Assembly: GCA_963667605.2 (NCBI GenBank)
Contig: CAXXUZ010000003.1
Span: forward strand, 1,674,001 to 1,738,000
Reading direction: 5' to 3'
DNA length: 64,000 nucleotides
Source: JADLGL01 sp963667605
GTDB lineage: Bacteria > Pseudomonadota > Alphaproteobacteria > Rhizobiales > Kaistiaceae
Each line of letters opens with the position of its first letter. Within the stretch, counting starts at the first letter, position 1. The position numbers were made by a program, and so were the translations under genes. The notes below the pieces were generated by a model. The model saw only the letters and a program-made list of their open reading frames with translations, had not been told where the DNA came from and searched no databases. Positions 7,737-16,431 of the stretch are shown in pieces.

Positions 7737-8219
7737 ATGCGCCCTTTAGTCAGCCTGGTTGCCATTGTTATGATGGCCCTCTTGTCGTCCCCGACGGCGA
7801 GCCAGAATGTTGGGCAGCCTTACGACCTGCAATGCGCCGACGACGATCTGGCCTGTCAGGCAGCGGCACGCCTCCTAGCTGAAGGCGAACTGGGCAATTA
7901 TCTCGGCGACGCCATCTTTGTTCGCGCCTGGGCGTCGATCTGCGCCGATGACAACCCAGCCTATAGACTCCCGCGCGCGATAAACGGGCAGCAGGCGAGA
8001 TTGCTGTCGCTCATGCTGCTTCTTGACCAAGATCTCGGGCAGCTTCTTGTCCAAGATCCCGATACTTTTTGCAGACCCCTAAGTGACATTGGCGTCGCCG
8101 TGTCGCGGACGCGCGACACACTTTATCTTGGGCAGCGTGGAAGAGGGCGGAGCATTGGTTTGGGTGTCACAACTATTGGCGGCATCACGATGGAACTACA
8201 ATCAATATTGGATGGGTAA
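7737..8219 (+). CDS. secreted hypothetical protein
   Basis: A 160-residue protein with a signal peptide (MRPLVSLVAIVMMALLSSPT, cleavage likely after ASQ) and paired cysteines in the mature part (QCADDDLACQAA, SICADD, DTFCRPL) that could form disulfides in the periplasm. GGGGGGAGG lies just before the ATG at 7737, so this start is preferred over an upstream in-frame one at 7584. No family is recognised. It stands alone in the accessory region. Confidence 0.5.
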   Translation: MRPLVSLVAIVMMALLSSPTASQNVGQPYDLQCADDDLACQAAARLLAEGELGNYLGDAIFVRAWASICADDNPAYRLPRAINGQQARLLSLMLLLDQDLGQLLVQDPDTFCRPLSDIGVAVSRTRDTLYLGQRGRGRSIGLGVTTIGGITMELQSILDG

Positions 8220-8427
8220 CGTCGCGACGCCATTCGGCATGGACGGAACAGAGGGGTGGAAATCCCTCGATGAGATGCGGGCGGATTTTCCAACATTCGA
8301 ACAGAACGGGGCCTACTCAGACCCTGGTTGGAGCGGCGGCCTGACCATCAGTAACCCGCTTCCTGAGAAAATGGATATTGACGGGGTCACCGACAACCCG
8401 ATCCTGTTCCCTCCGTTCCAACCTTAA
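8212..8427 (+). CDS. doubtful small open frame after the secreted protein
   Basis: A 71-residue frame (MGNVATPFGMDGTEGWKSLD and on) overlapping the end of the preceding gene in another frame. The composition looks protein-like, rich in Gly, Asp, Pro and Trp, but there is no ribosome site. It may be the out-of-frame C-terminus of the upstream gene after an indel. Confidence 0.2.
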   Translation: MGNVATPFGMDGTEGWKSLDEMRADFPTFEQNGAYSDPGWSGGLTISNPLPEKMDIDGVTDNPILFPPFQP

Positions 8428-8463
8428 TGAAGAATAGACGATTGCGGTCGGAGTACAGCCTGA

Positions 8464-8505
8464 CCAAGGTTGGGGTCGTGGGTTCGAATCCCACCACCTG
8501 CTCCA
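8464..8505 (+). pseudogene. 3' half of tRNA-Gly, probable attachment-site remnant
   Basis: CCAAGGTTGGGGTC followed by the T arm GTGGGTTCGAATCCCAC, the acceptor 3' strand CACCTGC, discriminator T and CCA. This corresponds to tRNA-Gly(GCC) from inside the anticodon loop to the CCA end. No 5' half precedes it. A tRNA 3'-end duplication of this extent is the usual att core left by a tyrosine-recombinase element. No integrase gene is visible nearby. Confidence 0.65.
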
Positions 8506-8612
8506 GTCACGGATAAGTTGGTTGCCGCCGGGAAGATCTCAGCAAACCACCCGCACTCGGGGACCCGAGCCCTTGAGCTGCCGGCACGGAGTTCATAGAG
8601 GAGAGCGGTGGT

Positions 8613-8939
8613 GTGCTGCTAAGGACGTTCATGAAATTAGGCCCGCTTCGACAAATAACGTTGGCTGCCGGTGACGACATCGATCAATCGATCGCGTTCT
8701 ATCGCGACGCTTTGCGGCTCCGCTTCCTGGGCCGCTTCGATCCCCCCGGTATCGCGTTCTTCGACGTGGACGGCGTTCGACTGATGTTGTCGTCGGAAGC
8801 GCCGGCCGCTCAGCTCTATTTTATCAGCCGCGTCGTACGCTTTCTGGGTGTCGACCGCCACGGATTGCCCGGTGAGTGCTTTGCCACCTCTCCCCTTTCT
8901 TGCGCCCCATGGTACCCGTCGGCTAGGCGGCTTTCTTGA
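8613..8939 (+). pseudogene. truncated VOC (glyoxalase-like) domain protein
   Basis: Residues from the ATG at 8631 read LRQITLAAGDDIDQSIAFYR, then LRLRFLGRFDPPGIAFFDVD and GVRLMLSSEAPAAQLYF, the first beta-alpha-beta-beta-beta module of the vicinal-oxygen-chelate superfamily. The second module, which normally brings the last metal ligands, is missing: after LYF the sequence becomes unrelated. GAGGAGAG stands in front of a GTG start at 8611-8615. The protein is therefore a half-domain and is probably non-functional unless half-domains dimerise. Confidence 0.6.
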
Positions 8940-9211
8940 GGGCCAGGACCACAACGGTATCGCCGACTCTGGCGGGCTGGCGCGGTCCGATCGCCCGGAT
9001 TAATGGAGCGTGGTCGGATTGATCGGTCGAATACCTGTGCGGACTGCCGGACTAGTCAATCCCGCTTGGTGGCGGATCCGCGATCTAGCGCCTGGCATCG
9101 CCGAGTATCTCTTATCGTTCTGCCAAATCTCGTGACGGCGCCCAAGGTCCATTGAGACGATCTCCGGCAACTCGGCCAAGTGCGCCAGAGATCCAACGCG
9201 AAACCGAAAGG

Positions 9212-9526
9212 TCAGCGCGGCGGCCACTGATCTTGGTGGGCCAATGCTCGTGCTTCCTCCACGCGATCGCGCTTGAGCTGTTCGTTCCGAAGGCGCAGAA
9301 CAGTTTCAAGAATTCGGCCAAGCGCGAGTGTTGTGACGCCGGCGACGAGCATTCCTATCCCAAGGCCGAAGGCTCCGGACGCCAAGATTGCGGTGAAACT
9401 GTCGGCCAAATCTGTCCCGGTCGTCGCAGGTTCGGTCAGAGAGGTCAAAGCTTGAGCGCCCCCGACCATTAAGCCGATACCGCCGAACAGTTGAACCACA
9501 CCGATAACGTACAGAGCCAAGACCAT
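9212..9526 (-). CDS. small two-span membrane protein
   Basis: A 104-residue frame with two hydrophobic segments (about residues 3-27 and 45-70, the second Gly-rich: FGLGIGMLVAGVTTLALGRI) and a charged C-terminal tail. The frame stays hydrophobic for about 15 codons upstream of the ATG without another usual start codon, so the 5' end may be damaged. No ribosome site is evident at the ATG. No family is recognised. Confidence 0.35.
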   Translation of the reverse strand: MVLALYVIGVVQLFGGIGLMVGGAQALTSLTEPATTGTDLADSFTAILASGAFGLGIGMLVAGVTTLALGRILETVLRLRNEQLKRDRVEEARALAHQDQWPPR

Positions 9527-9920
9527 CGCAGCGACGGTACTGGAAAACGCAAATGCCTGAAACAGTCGAACGCCTTGCGGTCCTGATCGAGGCCAACATT
9601 ATTAGCGGGCCATGACCAAGATGGAGCAACAGACCGGCTGGGCTCGAGGCCAAGCCCGTGCCAATTGGCACACCCTTCGGCTGAGCAACGAGGGTTGCGA
9701 GGATTGCGTCGAAGCGGTGCCGAACAGGACGGCCTACCCATTCGGCCGAGGCTTCTCAAGAAAATTTTGGGCCCGAAAGTGGCAATAGCCTGCCATTTTT
9801 TCCAAGCTGAACAGAACATAACAACCGCCTCAGACTCGGTTCAGCGCTGCTTTGTCAAAACCGCATCACCGAATTCAAACCGGTCGCAACCATCGACCCC
9901 AAGCTCTGAGGAACAAGACC
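9527..9920. other. intergenic stretch, no gene seen
   Basis: Apart from possible 5' remains of the small membrane-protein gene (about 9527-9590, minus strand), nothing recognisable. The final 60 bases should hold the promoter of the glycine-zipper gene, but no clear -35/-10 pair was identified. Confidence 0.35.
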
Positions 9921-10301
9921 ATGAACATCTCCATGACCCTGATCGCAGCCACTCTCTCATTCGCCATGATCGGCGCCACCACCGCAACCGCTTCGGCCCA
10001 TCATAACTCCCCACAGACCGTTCGCTCGACCCAGGCCTGTGACATGTATGCCCGTGATTACGCCAATTGGCGTGCCGGGCATCGTGGCACTCGCGTCGCC
10101 GTTGGCGGTCTGATCGGCGCCGGCTTTGGTGCCCTGGTCGGCGGCTTCTTGTTCGGCACCCCGATTGCTGGTGCGGTCGTTGGCGCCGGTGCCGGCGTGG
10201 TCGGCGGTGCGATTGTTGGTCAGCCGCAATGGCAGGCCGAGTACAACAACGCCTACACCAATTGCATCTACGGTGCCCCGCTTTCCTACCCCTGGCTCTA
10301 A
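9921..10301 (+). CDS. secreted glycine-zipper protein
   Basis: A 126-residue exported protein. A signal peptide (MNISMTLIAATLSFAMIGAT, cleaved near ASA) is followed by a polar segment and a long glycine-zipper region (GGLIGAGFGALVGGF, then GAVVGAGAGVVGGAIVG), as in 17-kDa surface-antigen-type and other Gly-zipper proteins that insert in or associate with the outer membrane. The C-terminus carries a Cys near NCIYG. GAGGA precedes the ATG at 9921; an earlier in-frame ATG at 9852 lacks a signal peptide context. A strong terminator lies 100 bases downstream. Confidence 0.65.
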   Translation: MNISMTLIAATLSFAMIGATTATASAHHNSPQTVRSTQACDMYARDYANWRAGHRGTRVAVGGLIGAGFGALVGGFLFGTPIAGAVVGAGAGVVGGAIVGQPQWQAEYNNAYTNCIYGAPLSYPWL

Positions 10302-10401
10302 CCCTTCAAAGCTGGCGGCGGTCCCTCCCCGTCGCCGGCTGTCCCAAAAGGAAGCGCGAATGAGCAAGGAGCGATCTTCCTCCACTCCTCCGTTTCCCTG
10401 G

Positions 10402-10434
10402 CCCCGCCCGTCTCAGAGCGGGCGGGGTTTTCTT
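10402..10434 (+). terminator. rho-independent terminator
   Basis: CCCCGCCCG pairs perfectly with CGGGCGGGG across an 8-base loop and is followed by TTTTCTT. It ends the transcript of the glycine-zipper gene. Confidence 0.85.
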
Positions 10435-10598
10435 GTCCAAACATTCGGCACCGGAATAAGAACCGCGGCGTGATCACGACCGAGACCGGCGGCGATTTCA
10501 TCCGACCCAACAGTCGTCTGACGCCAATAGCAGCTGGTGGTGGGAATTCATGCTTGTCTATGCGATGCCGCGAGCCCTCCAGCTCCTGCCAGAAAGGG

Positions 10599-11126
10599 AT
10601 GACGATGAATTCGTTGATGTATGAAGCCGCAGTGCCGGTGTTCGACCGGTTGTTGACCGCCTTGGACAATATCTTGGACAAGGCTGTCGCTCACGCAACG
10701 GCGAAGGGTATCGAACCGGAAACGCTATTGGAGGCGCGGCTGTTCCCAGACATGTACCCCTTCACTCGTCAGGTACAGATCGCGTGTGACTTCGCCAAAG
10801 GTGCTTCCGCTCGGTTGGCTGGAGTTGAGGTGCCATCGGTCGGGGATAACGAGAAGTCTTTTGCGGAGCTCAAGGAGAGGATCGCTTGGACGCTTAACTT
10901 CATCCGGGGTCTGGATCCAGCGAGTTTTGACGGGTCAGAAGCCAGAACGGTGACATGGGTGCGGCGCTCAGGGCCGCTGACGATGGAGGGCGGCAACTAC
11001 CTATTCCACCGGGCGTTGCCGAACTTCTACTTCCACCTCACCACGGCCTATGCGCTACTCCGCCACGAAGGTGTTGAGATCGGAAAGCGCGACTATCTTG
11101 GAACGCGTAACCGGTCGGAAACGTGA
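10599..11126 (+). CDS. DUF1993 family protein
   Basis: A 175-residue protein matching the DUF1993 family over its length: a helical start (FDRLLTALDNILDKAVAHA), then EARLFPDMYPFTRQVQIACD, KGASARLAGVEVPSVGDNEK, and the closing LPNFYFHLTTAYALLRHEGV followed by IGKRDYLG. The family is a four-helix bundle related to DinB-like folds, with no proven activity. AAAGGG stands just before the ATG at 10599, and a second in-frame ATG follows at 10605. No operon partners. Confidence 0.8.
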   Translation: MTMNSLMYEAAVPVFDRLLTALDNILDKAVAHATAKGIEPETLLEARLFPDMYPFTRQVQIACDFAKGASARLAGVEVPSVGDNEKSFAELKERIAWTLNFIRGLDPASFDGSEARTVTWVRRSGPLTMEGGNYLFHRALPNFYFHLTTAYALLRHEGVEIGKRDYLGTRNRSET

Positions 11127-11144
11127 CCCCCCTACCCAGCATAT

Positions 11145-11357
11145 TCAGATTGCATGGGCTTTGGCATGTGCCCGGCCCGTGTTTCGGCGCTCACGCGAGG
11201 TTGGCGAAACAATCGGATCGCGACGCTTCTTTGGTGTGTTGAGGACGCCGAGGCAGTATCCGCAGGGCTGGTTCCGCCTCGGATCAGGATTGGTCATCTG
11301 AAAGAAGTCCTCCTTAGGGAGAACCTCGTTACAGCAATGGCAAACGCGGTATCTCAT
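11145..11357 (-). CDS. small zinc-ribbon-like protein
   Basis: A 70-residue protein with CHCC at residues 6-9 and PCGYC around residue 32, giving two CxxC pairs in a RYRVCHCCNEVLPKEDFF context. This pattern resembles the zinc-binding knuckles in front of some phage HNH or endonuclease VII-type proteins. The tail is Lys/Arg-rich. GAGG lies seven bases before the ATG at 11357. Zinc binding is inferred from the cysteine spacing only. Confidence 0.4.
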   Translation of the reverse strand: MRYRVCHCCNEVLPKEDFFQMTNPDPRRNQPCGYCLGVLNTPKKRRDPIVSPTSRERRNTGRAHAKAHAI

Positions 11358-11407
11358 TCTTTTAGCCTCGGTCAACAAATCCGGCACACCTTCCGGCGGT
11401 TAGCCTG

Positions 11408-11853
11408 AATTCGAGCTGATCGGAGCTTTCATCAAACGTTCAGACCAATTGTTTTGCCGATCCATCGGTCCCACAGCTTCGGCGAGGGATGTTTCAAATT
11501 CGGGGGTTAATAGCCTCGAATTCGTCGAGTATTATCAGTGGTTTGTTTACCAAATCGAAACCTTGGCGCTGGCCCCGAAACCCGCTGGCCCCGCCGGGGC
11601 TTTGTACTTCTTTTGTTCGGGCTTCATAGTGGCTGTCGATGACGGCTATCGAGGAACTCGCTTACGCGGTTGAGGAATGGTCGGAGGACGGCAATCGTCT
11701 GATCGAGGTTCTCTCCAGATCAGCCAGCCAGAGCATCGCGGTAATGGCGTTCAGGGCTGCTCAGGCATTCCGACCAAAGGGCAGGATCAGACTGCGGCAA
11801 AGAGCCAGAATAATCCTCGACACTGCCGAACCCCGGGTAGCGGCCGGCAACAA
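11408..11853. other. intergenic stretch, no gene seen
   Basis: No convincing gene. A GC-rich hairpin (GCCCC-GCC-GGGGC followed by TTTG) at about 11590-11607 could act as a weak plus-strand terminator. The frame in front of the gene at 11854 stays open upstream but has no better start. Confidence 0.35.
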
Positions 11854-12312
11854 ATGTCGGAAGACACCATGAAGAATGGCTTCGACGATCACACAACTGA
11901 TGGCGGCGAACAAAACGAACATGTCGAAGGTCGTGATCCGACCACCGGCCAATTCCTAAAGGGCTATAGAGGCGGACCGGGTCGTCACACGGGCAGCAAG
12001 AACAAACTCGGTGAGAAGTTCATTGCTGATCTGTTCCAAGATTGGCAAGAACATGGGCTTGAAGCCTTAGAGGCGGCCAGGAAGTCCAAGCCAGCTGATT
12101 ACCTGAAGGTTGTCGCCTCGGTTCTTCCCCGAGATATCAAGATCTCGCTTGAGACGATGACTGATGACGAACTGGCGACGAAGATCGATCAGCTGACCAC
12201 TTCCCTCGGGATCAGGCTAGTACCCAGGGCTCCGAAAACGCTCGAGCTCGATTCCCATGTGCTTCCCAATTCCGACATCGAGAACGGGGACGGGGACAAA
12301 ACGCAGCAATAG
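11854..12312 (+). CDS. phage-like hypothetical protein with GSKNKLGE motif
   Basis: A 152-residue protein. Residues about 28-52 read RDPTTGQFLKGYRGG then GRHTGSKNKLGEKFIADL, the signature I associate with DUF5681-type proteins encoded next to phage packaging genes. A helical segment follows (DWQEHGLEALEAARKSKPAD, then YLKVVASVLPRDI) and an acidic tail. It shares the motif with the protein at 261, so the two may be separate leftovers of related elements. The ATG at 11854 is chosen; another in-frame ATG is at 11869. No terminase or capsid gene is adjacent. Confidence 0.6.
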   Translation: MSEDTMKNGFDDHTTDGGEQNEHVEGRDPTTGQFLKGYRGGPGRHTGSKNKLGEKFIADLFQDWQEHGLEALEAARKSKPADYLKVVASVLPRDIKISLETMTDDELATKIDQLTTSLGIRLVPRAPKTLELDSHVLPNSDIENGDGDKTQQ

Positions 12313-12583
12313 CATCGGTTGTGATCTGCCATACCTTCTTATTGGATATTAGAGAGTCGCCGAAGTAGCCGATTCCATCCTGAGCAAATACGAGGAATCT
12401 GCGCCTGCCATGCAGTGGCCGTGACGGCGTCGAATTCGACCAGAATGTCCTCGAAACGGACCTCCGTATGGGGCACTTTTTGGTTTCGGGACGGAGGCCA
12501 CCACCCCTCCGCATATGCGGCTCTCACGCGAGGCCGGGACACCGAAGATCAGCAGTAGTCGTTTCTGATGGTGCCATCGGGCA

Positions 12584-12928
12584 TCAAAGTGTTGGAAGAA
12601 GATCGTTCCGGTCGGTTTTCGCTTCCGTTCCTTGCCTTCGCTTCGGCGGTCCGTGAATGCTAGGTCCGGCATTCCAAAACAGAACAGGGAGACTCCGCGC
12701 TCGACGGTAAATATTCGTTGCGAGAGCCTCCAGGGTCAGGACCACCATGACGATCGGAATCAGCATCAGGACGGCCATCCCCAGCCATGCCCCCTGGCTG
12801 ACTTGCTTGCCTGAGATTTCCCCCGGCGTAATGCCGCCGGCGAATATTCGCAACACATCCCCCAAGAGATAGGTCAGCATTAAAGCGACCCATATCCCCG
12901 ACAGGACTATTCTCGTTTCATCCATCAC
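12584..12928 (-). CDS. small membrane protein with eroded C-terminus
   Basis: The first 75 residues form a coherent membrane protein (ETRIVLSGIWVALMLTYLLG, then WLGMAVLMLIPIVMVVLTLE), resembling the DUF6326-like group of three- to four-span proteins. After about residue 76 the expected hydrophobic segments are replaced by arginine-rich and then low-complexity sequence, so the C-terminus is probably altered by an indel. The start is GTG directly before ATG at 12925. Its function is unknown. Confidence 0.4.
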   Translation of the reverse strand: MMDETRIVLSGIWVALMLTYLLGDVLRIFAGGITPGEISGKQVSQGAWLGMAVLMLIPIVMVVLTLEALATNIYRRARSLPVLFWNAGPSIHGPPKRRQGTEAKTDRNDLLPTL

Positions 12929-13285
12929 TGAATCTCGTTCTCCGTGAATGGCGATTCATATCGGCAATCTGTATCGATCACTTGGGGCGCGAGCGCCTAG
13001 CTGCGTCGATGGGAACGAGTGGTACTGCTGCTGCGGCTCGGCTTGCCCCATCTCGATCCCAGCGGAGCACTTCTTCCCCCGGAGCGCCGGGTGGCTTTGG
13101 CGCATCGGCTAGGGGAAAGAGAGATGTTGTGGACGTGCTGGAAAGCATGAGAAGCGGTTGCGTCGCGTCGCCCCCCCCCGGTGACCACTTGCAATCGAGT
13201 CCGATTCGCCTGAAAAGGATTGGGCCGGAATCGAATTTCGTGGGGCCGATCACACCAAGCAGGCGCCGATTGTTGGGGCCGAATC
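12929..13285. other. intergenic stretch, no gene seen
   Basis: Overlapping open frames on both strands are GC-rich shadows without ribosome sites. The last part must carry the promoter of the ABC permease; no clear elements were identified. Confidence 0.35.
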
Positions 13286-14137
13286 ATGAGCATGACGCCG
13301 GCTTCGCCTAGTTCCATTTCAAACGCCCATGTGAACTTGTTTCGGGTTTTCCGATCAGAGTGGACCAAGTTCTGGTCTATCCGTTCCACCTATATTGTGT
13401 TTGCGCTCGCGGTCTTCTTCATGGTCGGGCTTAGCGTGCTGATCGCTTGGGGCATCAGCACTGCTGTTGAGGAGAACGACTTCGACGCGCCCGCCTCGCT
13501 GCTCCTCGATAGTGCCTGGCTGAGCCTCCAAGGCATCAACCTCGCGCAATTGGCTGTTGGCGTTCTCGGCATACTCGCCGTTACCGGCGAATATTCGTCC
13601 GGGATGATCCGTGCGACGTTTTCGGCGGTTCCCAAGCGCATCCCTGTACTGATCGCAAAAGCCGTGCTGGTGGTCCTGGCCATAATCGTGGTGATGGGAC
13701 CCGCCGCCTTCGCAGCGTTCCTGCTCGCGCAGGGCATCCTGTCCGAGCAGGGGCTCAATGCCCAATTGTCGGATCCCGGAGTCACTCGGGCGGTGTTTGG
13801 GGCGTCTCTCTTTCTCGCCATGGTCGGCGTTCTCGGCAGCGTCCTTGGCTGGCTTTTGCGGAGTGCCGCGGGAGCGGTTTTCGCGTTAGTAGCGATCTTG
13901 ATCCTTCTGCCGGTCCTGCTGCCGCTAGTCCAACTCGATTGGGTTCAAACGATCGCCGACTATCTACCCAGCACGGCGGGTCAGGCGATCTGGACCATCG
14001 ATCCCGACAACCTCCTCGTCGGCTTGCTTCAGGGCGAAGCGAGGTTCGGTCCGTGGGAGGGATTTGCGGTCATGGTCGGCTGGGCGGTGGCCGGCCTCGC
14101 GGTAGCCGGCTGGATGTTGTTGCGTCGTGATGCCTAA
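13286..14137 (+). CDS. ABC-2 type permease, orphan
   Basis: A 283-residue membrane protein with six predicted spans. It opens with a cytoplasmic FRVFRSEWTKFWSIRSTYI, the segment before the first span in ABC-2 permeases, and includes GEYSSGMIRATFSAVPKR, a conserved motif after the second span. This RSEWTKxxSxRST/GEYSxGMIR pattern is common in actinobacterial permeases, so horizontal transfer is possible. These permeases need an ATP-binding partner, usually directly upstream, and none is present. The ATG at 13286 is preferred over a GTG or ATG further upstream because it starts where family similarity begins. Confidence 0.7.
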   Translation: MSMTPASPSSISNAHVNLFRVFRSEWTKFWSIRSTYIVFALAVFFMVGLSVLIAWGISTAVEENDFDAPASLLLDSAWLSLQGINLAQLAVGVLGILAVTGEYSSGMIRATFSAVPKRIPVLIAKAVLVVLAIIVVMGPAAFAAFLLAQGILSEQGLNAQLSDPGVTRAVFGASLFLAMVGVLGSVLGWLLRSAAGAVFALVAILILLPVLLPLVQLDWVQTIADYLPSTAGQAIWTIDPDNLLVGLLQGEARFGPWEGFAVMVGWAVAGLAVAGWMLLRRDA

Positions 14138-14439
14138 CGGCGTCCGCGACTGGGCGAGTAACGTGTCGTGAGCCGCTGCGTTTGCGGTGCGACAGCTTGC
14201 CAACGTCGCCGTTACGCTCGCCGCGTTCTGATGGAACCAGTGGCCTCATGCCCAACGAGGGCAAGCGAACCCCTGTGGAGCACGTCCGGATCTGTGATAG
14301 ACGGCAATATTCCCAACGTATATGCGGCCCTCGCGGGAGCGGCCAATACGGCAATCCCAAGCTCAGGGTTCCAGCGTCACTCCGAAGCTGTAGACTTGGC
14401 CGAATAGCAACCGAAGGACGGACGCTAGGGAGAAGCGCC
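14138..14439. other. intergenic stretch, no gene seen
   Basis: No gene recognised. The frame of the downstream oxidoreductase stays open through much of it, but that part shows no family similarity. Confidence 0.35.
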
Positions 14440-15396
14440 TTGAAAGCAATCCTTGCGGAGAAGTACGGGCCGCCCGAGGCACTTCGGATGGCGGAGGTCG
14501 AGAAACCCTCGCCGGGCGCCGGTGAAGTTCTGGTGAAGGTGATGGCGGTATCTGTCAATCCGGCAGACTGGCATATCATGCGCGGAAAGCCCCTTATTGC
14601 GAGGGCCGAACTGGGCCTGATGCGACCGAAGCATAAGATCCTGGGCGCCGACATTGCGGGGCAAGTGGAGACGGTCGGTAGCGGCGTCACGCGGTTCAAG
14701 CCCGGCGACGAGGTCTATGCCGATCTCTTGGACCACGGTTGGGGCGGCTTTGCCGAATATGTTTCGGTGCCAATTGACGTTCTGGCAATCAAGCCGGCGA
14801 GCCAGTCGTTTGAGGAGGCGGCTGCGGTTCCGGTGGCGGCCGTGACCGCGCTGCAGGGCCTGTATCGCCACGGCGAAATCAAGTCCGGACAGAAGGTGCT
14901 TATCAATGGCGCATCCGGCGGCGTCGGCCATTTCGCCGTGCAGATCGCCAAATCATACGGGGCGGAGGTGACCGGGGTGACTAGCACCGGGAACATCGAC
15001 CTCGTCCGTTCGCTCGGCGCCGATCACGTCATTGACTACACCAGCGAGGATTTCACCCGCACCGGGAAGACCTACGACTTCATCCTCGACGCCGTCGGCA
15101 ACCGATCGGTGTCCGATCTCAGGCGCGCGCTTGCACCAGGTGGAAAATGCACCGTCACCGGGTTCACAACCATGCGGAGGCTGCTGGGCGTTCAGCTGCG
15201 CGGCGGCAAGGACATCGCCCAAATGACGGCCCACGCAACCGCCAAGGACCTGGAGCACCTTGCGGAACTGATCGAGGCCGGCAAGGTCCGCCCGGAGATC
15301 AACCGCCGCTACCCCTTCGCCGAAATCCCAGCCGCGATCGCGTATCTGGAACAAGGCCACGCTAAGGGGAAGATCGTGGTGGGTGAAGTCGGTTAG
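14440..15396 (+). CDS. NAD(P)-dependent MDR-family oxidoreductase
   Basis: A 318-residue zinc-independent medium-chain dehydrogenase/reductase of the quinone-oxidoreductase type. The N-terminal GroES-like part carries VNPADWHIMRGK and GADIAGQVETVG; the Rossmann part carries the cofactor loop INGASGGVGHFAVQIAKSYG and LGADHVIDY. The C-terminus ends in the usual LEQGHAKGKIVV. The substrate is not predictable; quinones or enones are typical. The start is TTG at 14440 (LKAILAEKYG, matching the family start), with AGGGAG eight bases upstream. It is not in an operon. Confidence 0.85.
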   Translation: MKAILAEKYGPPEALRMAEVEKPSPGAGEVLVKVMAVSVNPADWHIMRGKPLIARAELGLMRPKHKILGADIAGQVETVGSGVTRFKPGDEVYADLLDHGWGGFAEYVSVPIDVLAIKPASQSFEEAAAVPVAAVTALQGLYRHGEIKSGQKVLINGASGGVGHFAVQIAKSYGAEVTGVTSTGNIDLVRSLGADHVIDYTSEDFTRTGKTYDFILDAVGNRSVSDLRRALAPGGKCTVTGFTTMRRLLGVQLRGGKDIAQMTAHATAKDLEHLAELIEAGKVRPEINRRYPFAEIPAAIAYLEQGHAKGKIVVGEVG

Positions 15397-15645
15397 GCCT
15401 TACGCCAAGGTCAGCCGCTATTGCTGGACGGACTGTATGGCCGACTCTTTCAAGCCATTCTGCTTACACTACCTCAGGAAGCTACTGAGCGCCGTTTCCC
15501 TTCTTCCCGGTCAAGCTCTACCCCGCGCCCACATTTACCCGACTCAGCCCGGCAAGACGGAGCACCAAACTGGTCGCAGTGCTCACCCAGTGCTTACCCG
15601 AAGCGCACTTCATGCCAGCCATTCATGGTAACTCATTGAAATAAT

Positions 15646-15723
15646 TGGCCCGCGCGGCAGGACTCGAACCTGCGACCCTCGGATTCGAAGTCCGATGCTC
15701 TGATCCAACTGAGCTACGCGCGG
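15646..15723 (-). tRNA. tRNA-Arg(TCG)
   Basis: A complete cloverleaf on the minus strand. The acceptor CCGCGCG pairs with CGCGCGG, followed by discriminator G and an encoded CCA. The D arm, the anticodon stem TCGGA/TCCGA with loop CTTCGAA (anticodon TCG) and the T arm GCAGG-TTCGAGT-CCTGC are all intact. Confidence 0.95.
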
Positions 15724-15733
15724 CGATTTCTTG

Positions 15734-16357
15734 TCAAACAGCTGCGACGGCCATACCGCATACTTCCAGTCGTTCGCCGAGATCGCCCGCGATAAACGGG
15801 TCTTCAGCAATAAAAGCAGCGGTAGCTGCGGCGAAATCGTCGTCCATCGCGATCGTCGTGTCGAGAAGCTTAAATCTGCCGAGCGTCGACATATTCTGAG
15901 TTGCCGCAACCAGGCACTTCCCGATCGACATCAGCTCCAAATCCGCGGCTCCGGTTTGCTGCCGCACCAGCCAATACCAAATCATTTCGCCCAATACTTG
16001 GGTCGATTGGCAGTCCGTCGCTGGGAGCTCAAGCATTCGCATTAGATCCGGTCGCTGCCCGCCCAGATTGGCGATGAGCGCCCGAAAGGCGTCGTGCGAG
16101 CTAGCGGTGACAAAATCTTGCTGGACATAGGTTGGAAGCGTGGCAAATGCGGCCGTGTAGCAAGTGTAGATCGGGGTGCTCAAAAAGATAGGAACGTCGT
16201 CATATCGCGCCTCGAATAAGGATGGCAGCGCCCCGAAATACGCCTCAATCGCAGCGTCCAGGCCGGGCTCGGCGTTTTGCGCTGTTGCCGGCGCCGCGCC
16301 AATAGCGAGGCAAGCAAGCGCAAAACCAGCGAGCCACAAGCGTCGGCCAGGTTTCAT
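15734..16357 (-). CDS. secreted hypothetical protein
   Basis: A 207-residue exported protein. Its signal peptide is MKPGRRLWLAGFALACLAIG with cleavage near ATAQ; the mature part is helical, with cysteines in IYTCYTAA, ATDCQ, GKCLV and VCGMA. No family is recognised. The ATG at 16357 is chosen because it opens the signal peptide. It lies just behind the tri-haem cytochrome gene on the same strand and 10 bases before the tRNA-Arg gene, so it may be co-transcribed with the cytochrome. Confidence 0.55.
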   Translation of the reverse strand: MKPGRRLWLAGFALACLAIGAAPATAQNAEPGLDAAIEAYFGALPSLFEARYDDVPIFLSTPIYTCYTAAFATLPTYVQQDFVTASSHDAFRALIANLGGQRPDLMRMLELPATDCQSTQVLGEMIWYWLVRQQTGAADLELMSIGKCLVAATQNMSTLGRFKLLDTTIAMDDDFAAATAAFIAEDPFIAGDLGERLEVCGMAVAAV

Positions 16358-16431
16358 CACCGCCACGTTATCCACAAATCGTCGCGGCCGAGTCCGCCAA
16401 TCCGTTGCGGTGTCATCGTTTGCATCTGAGG

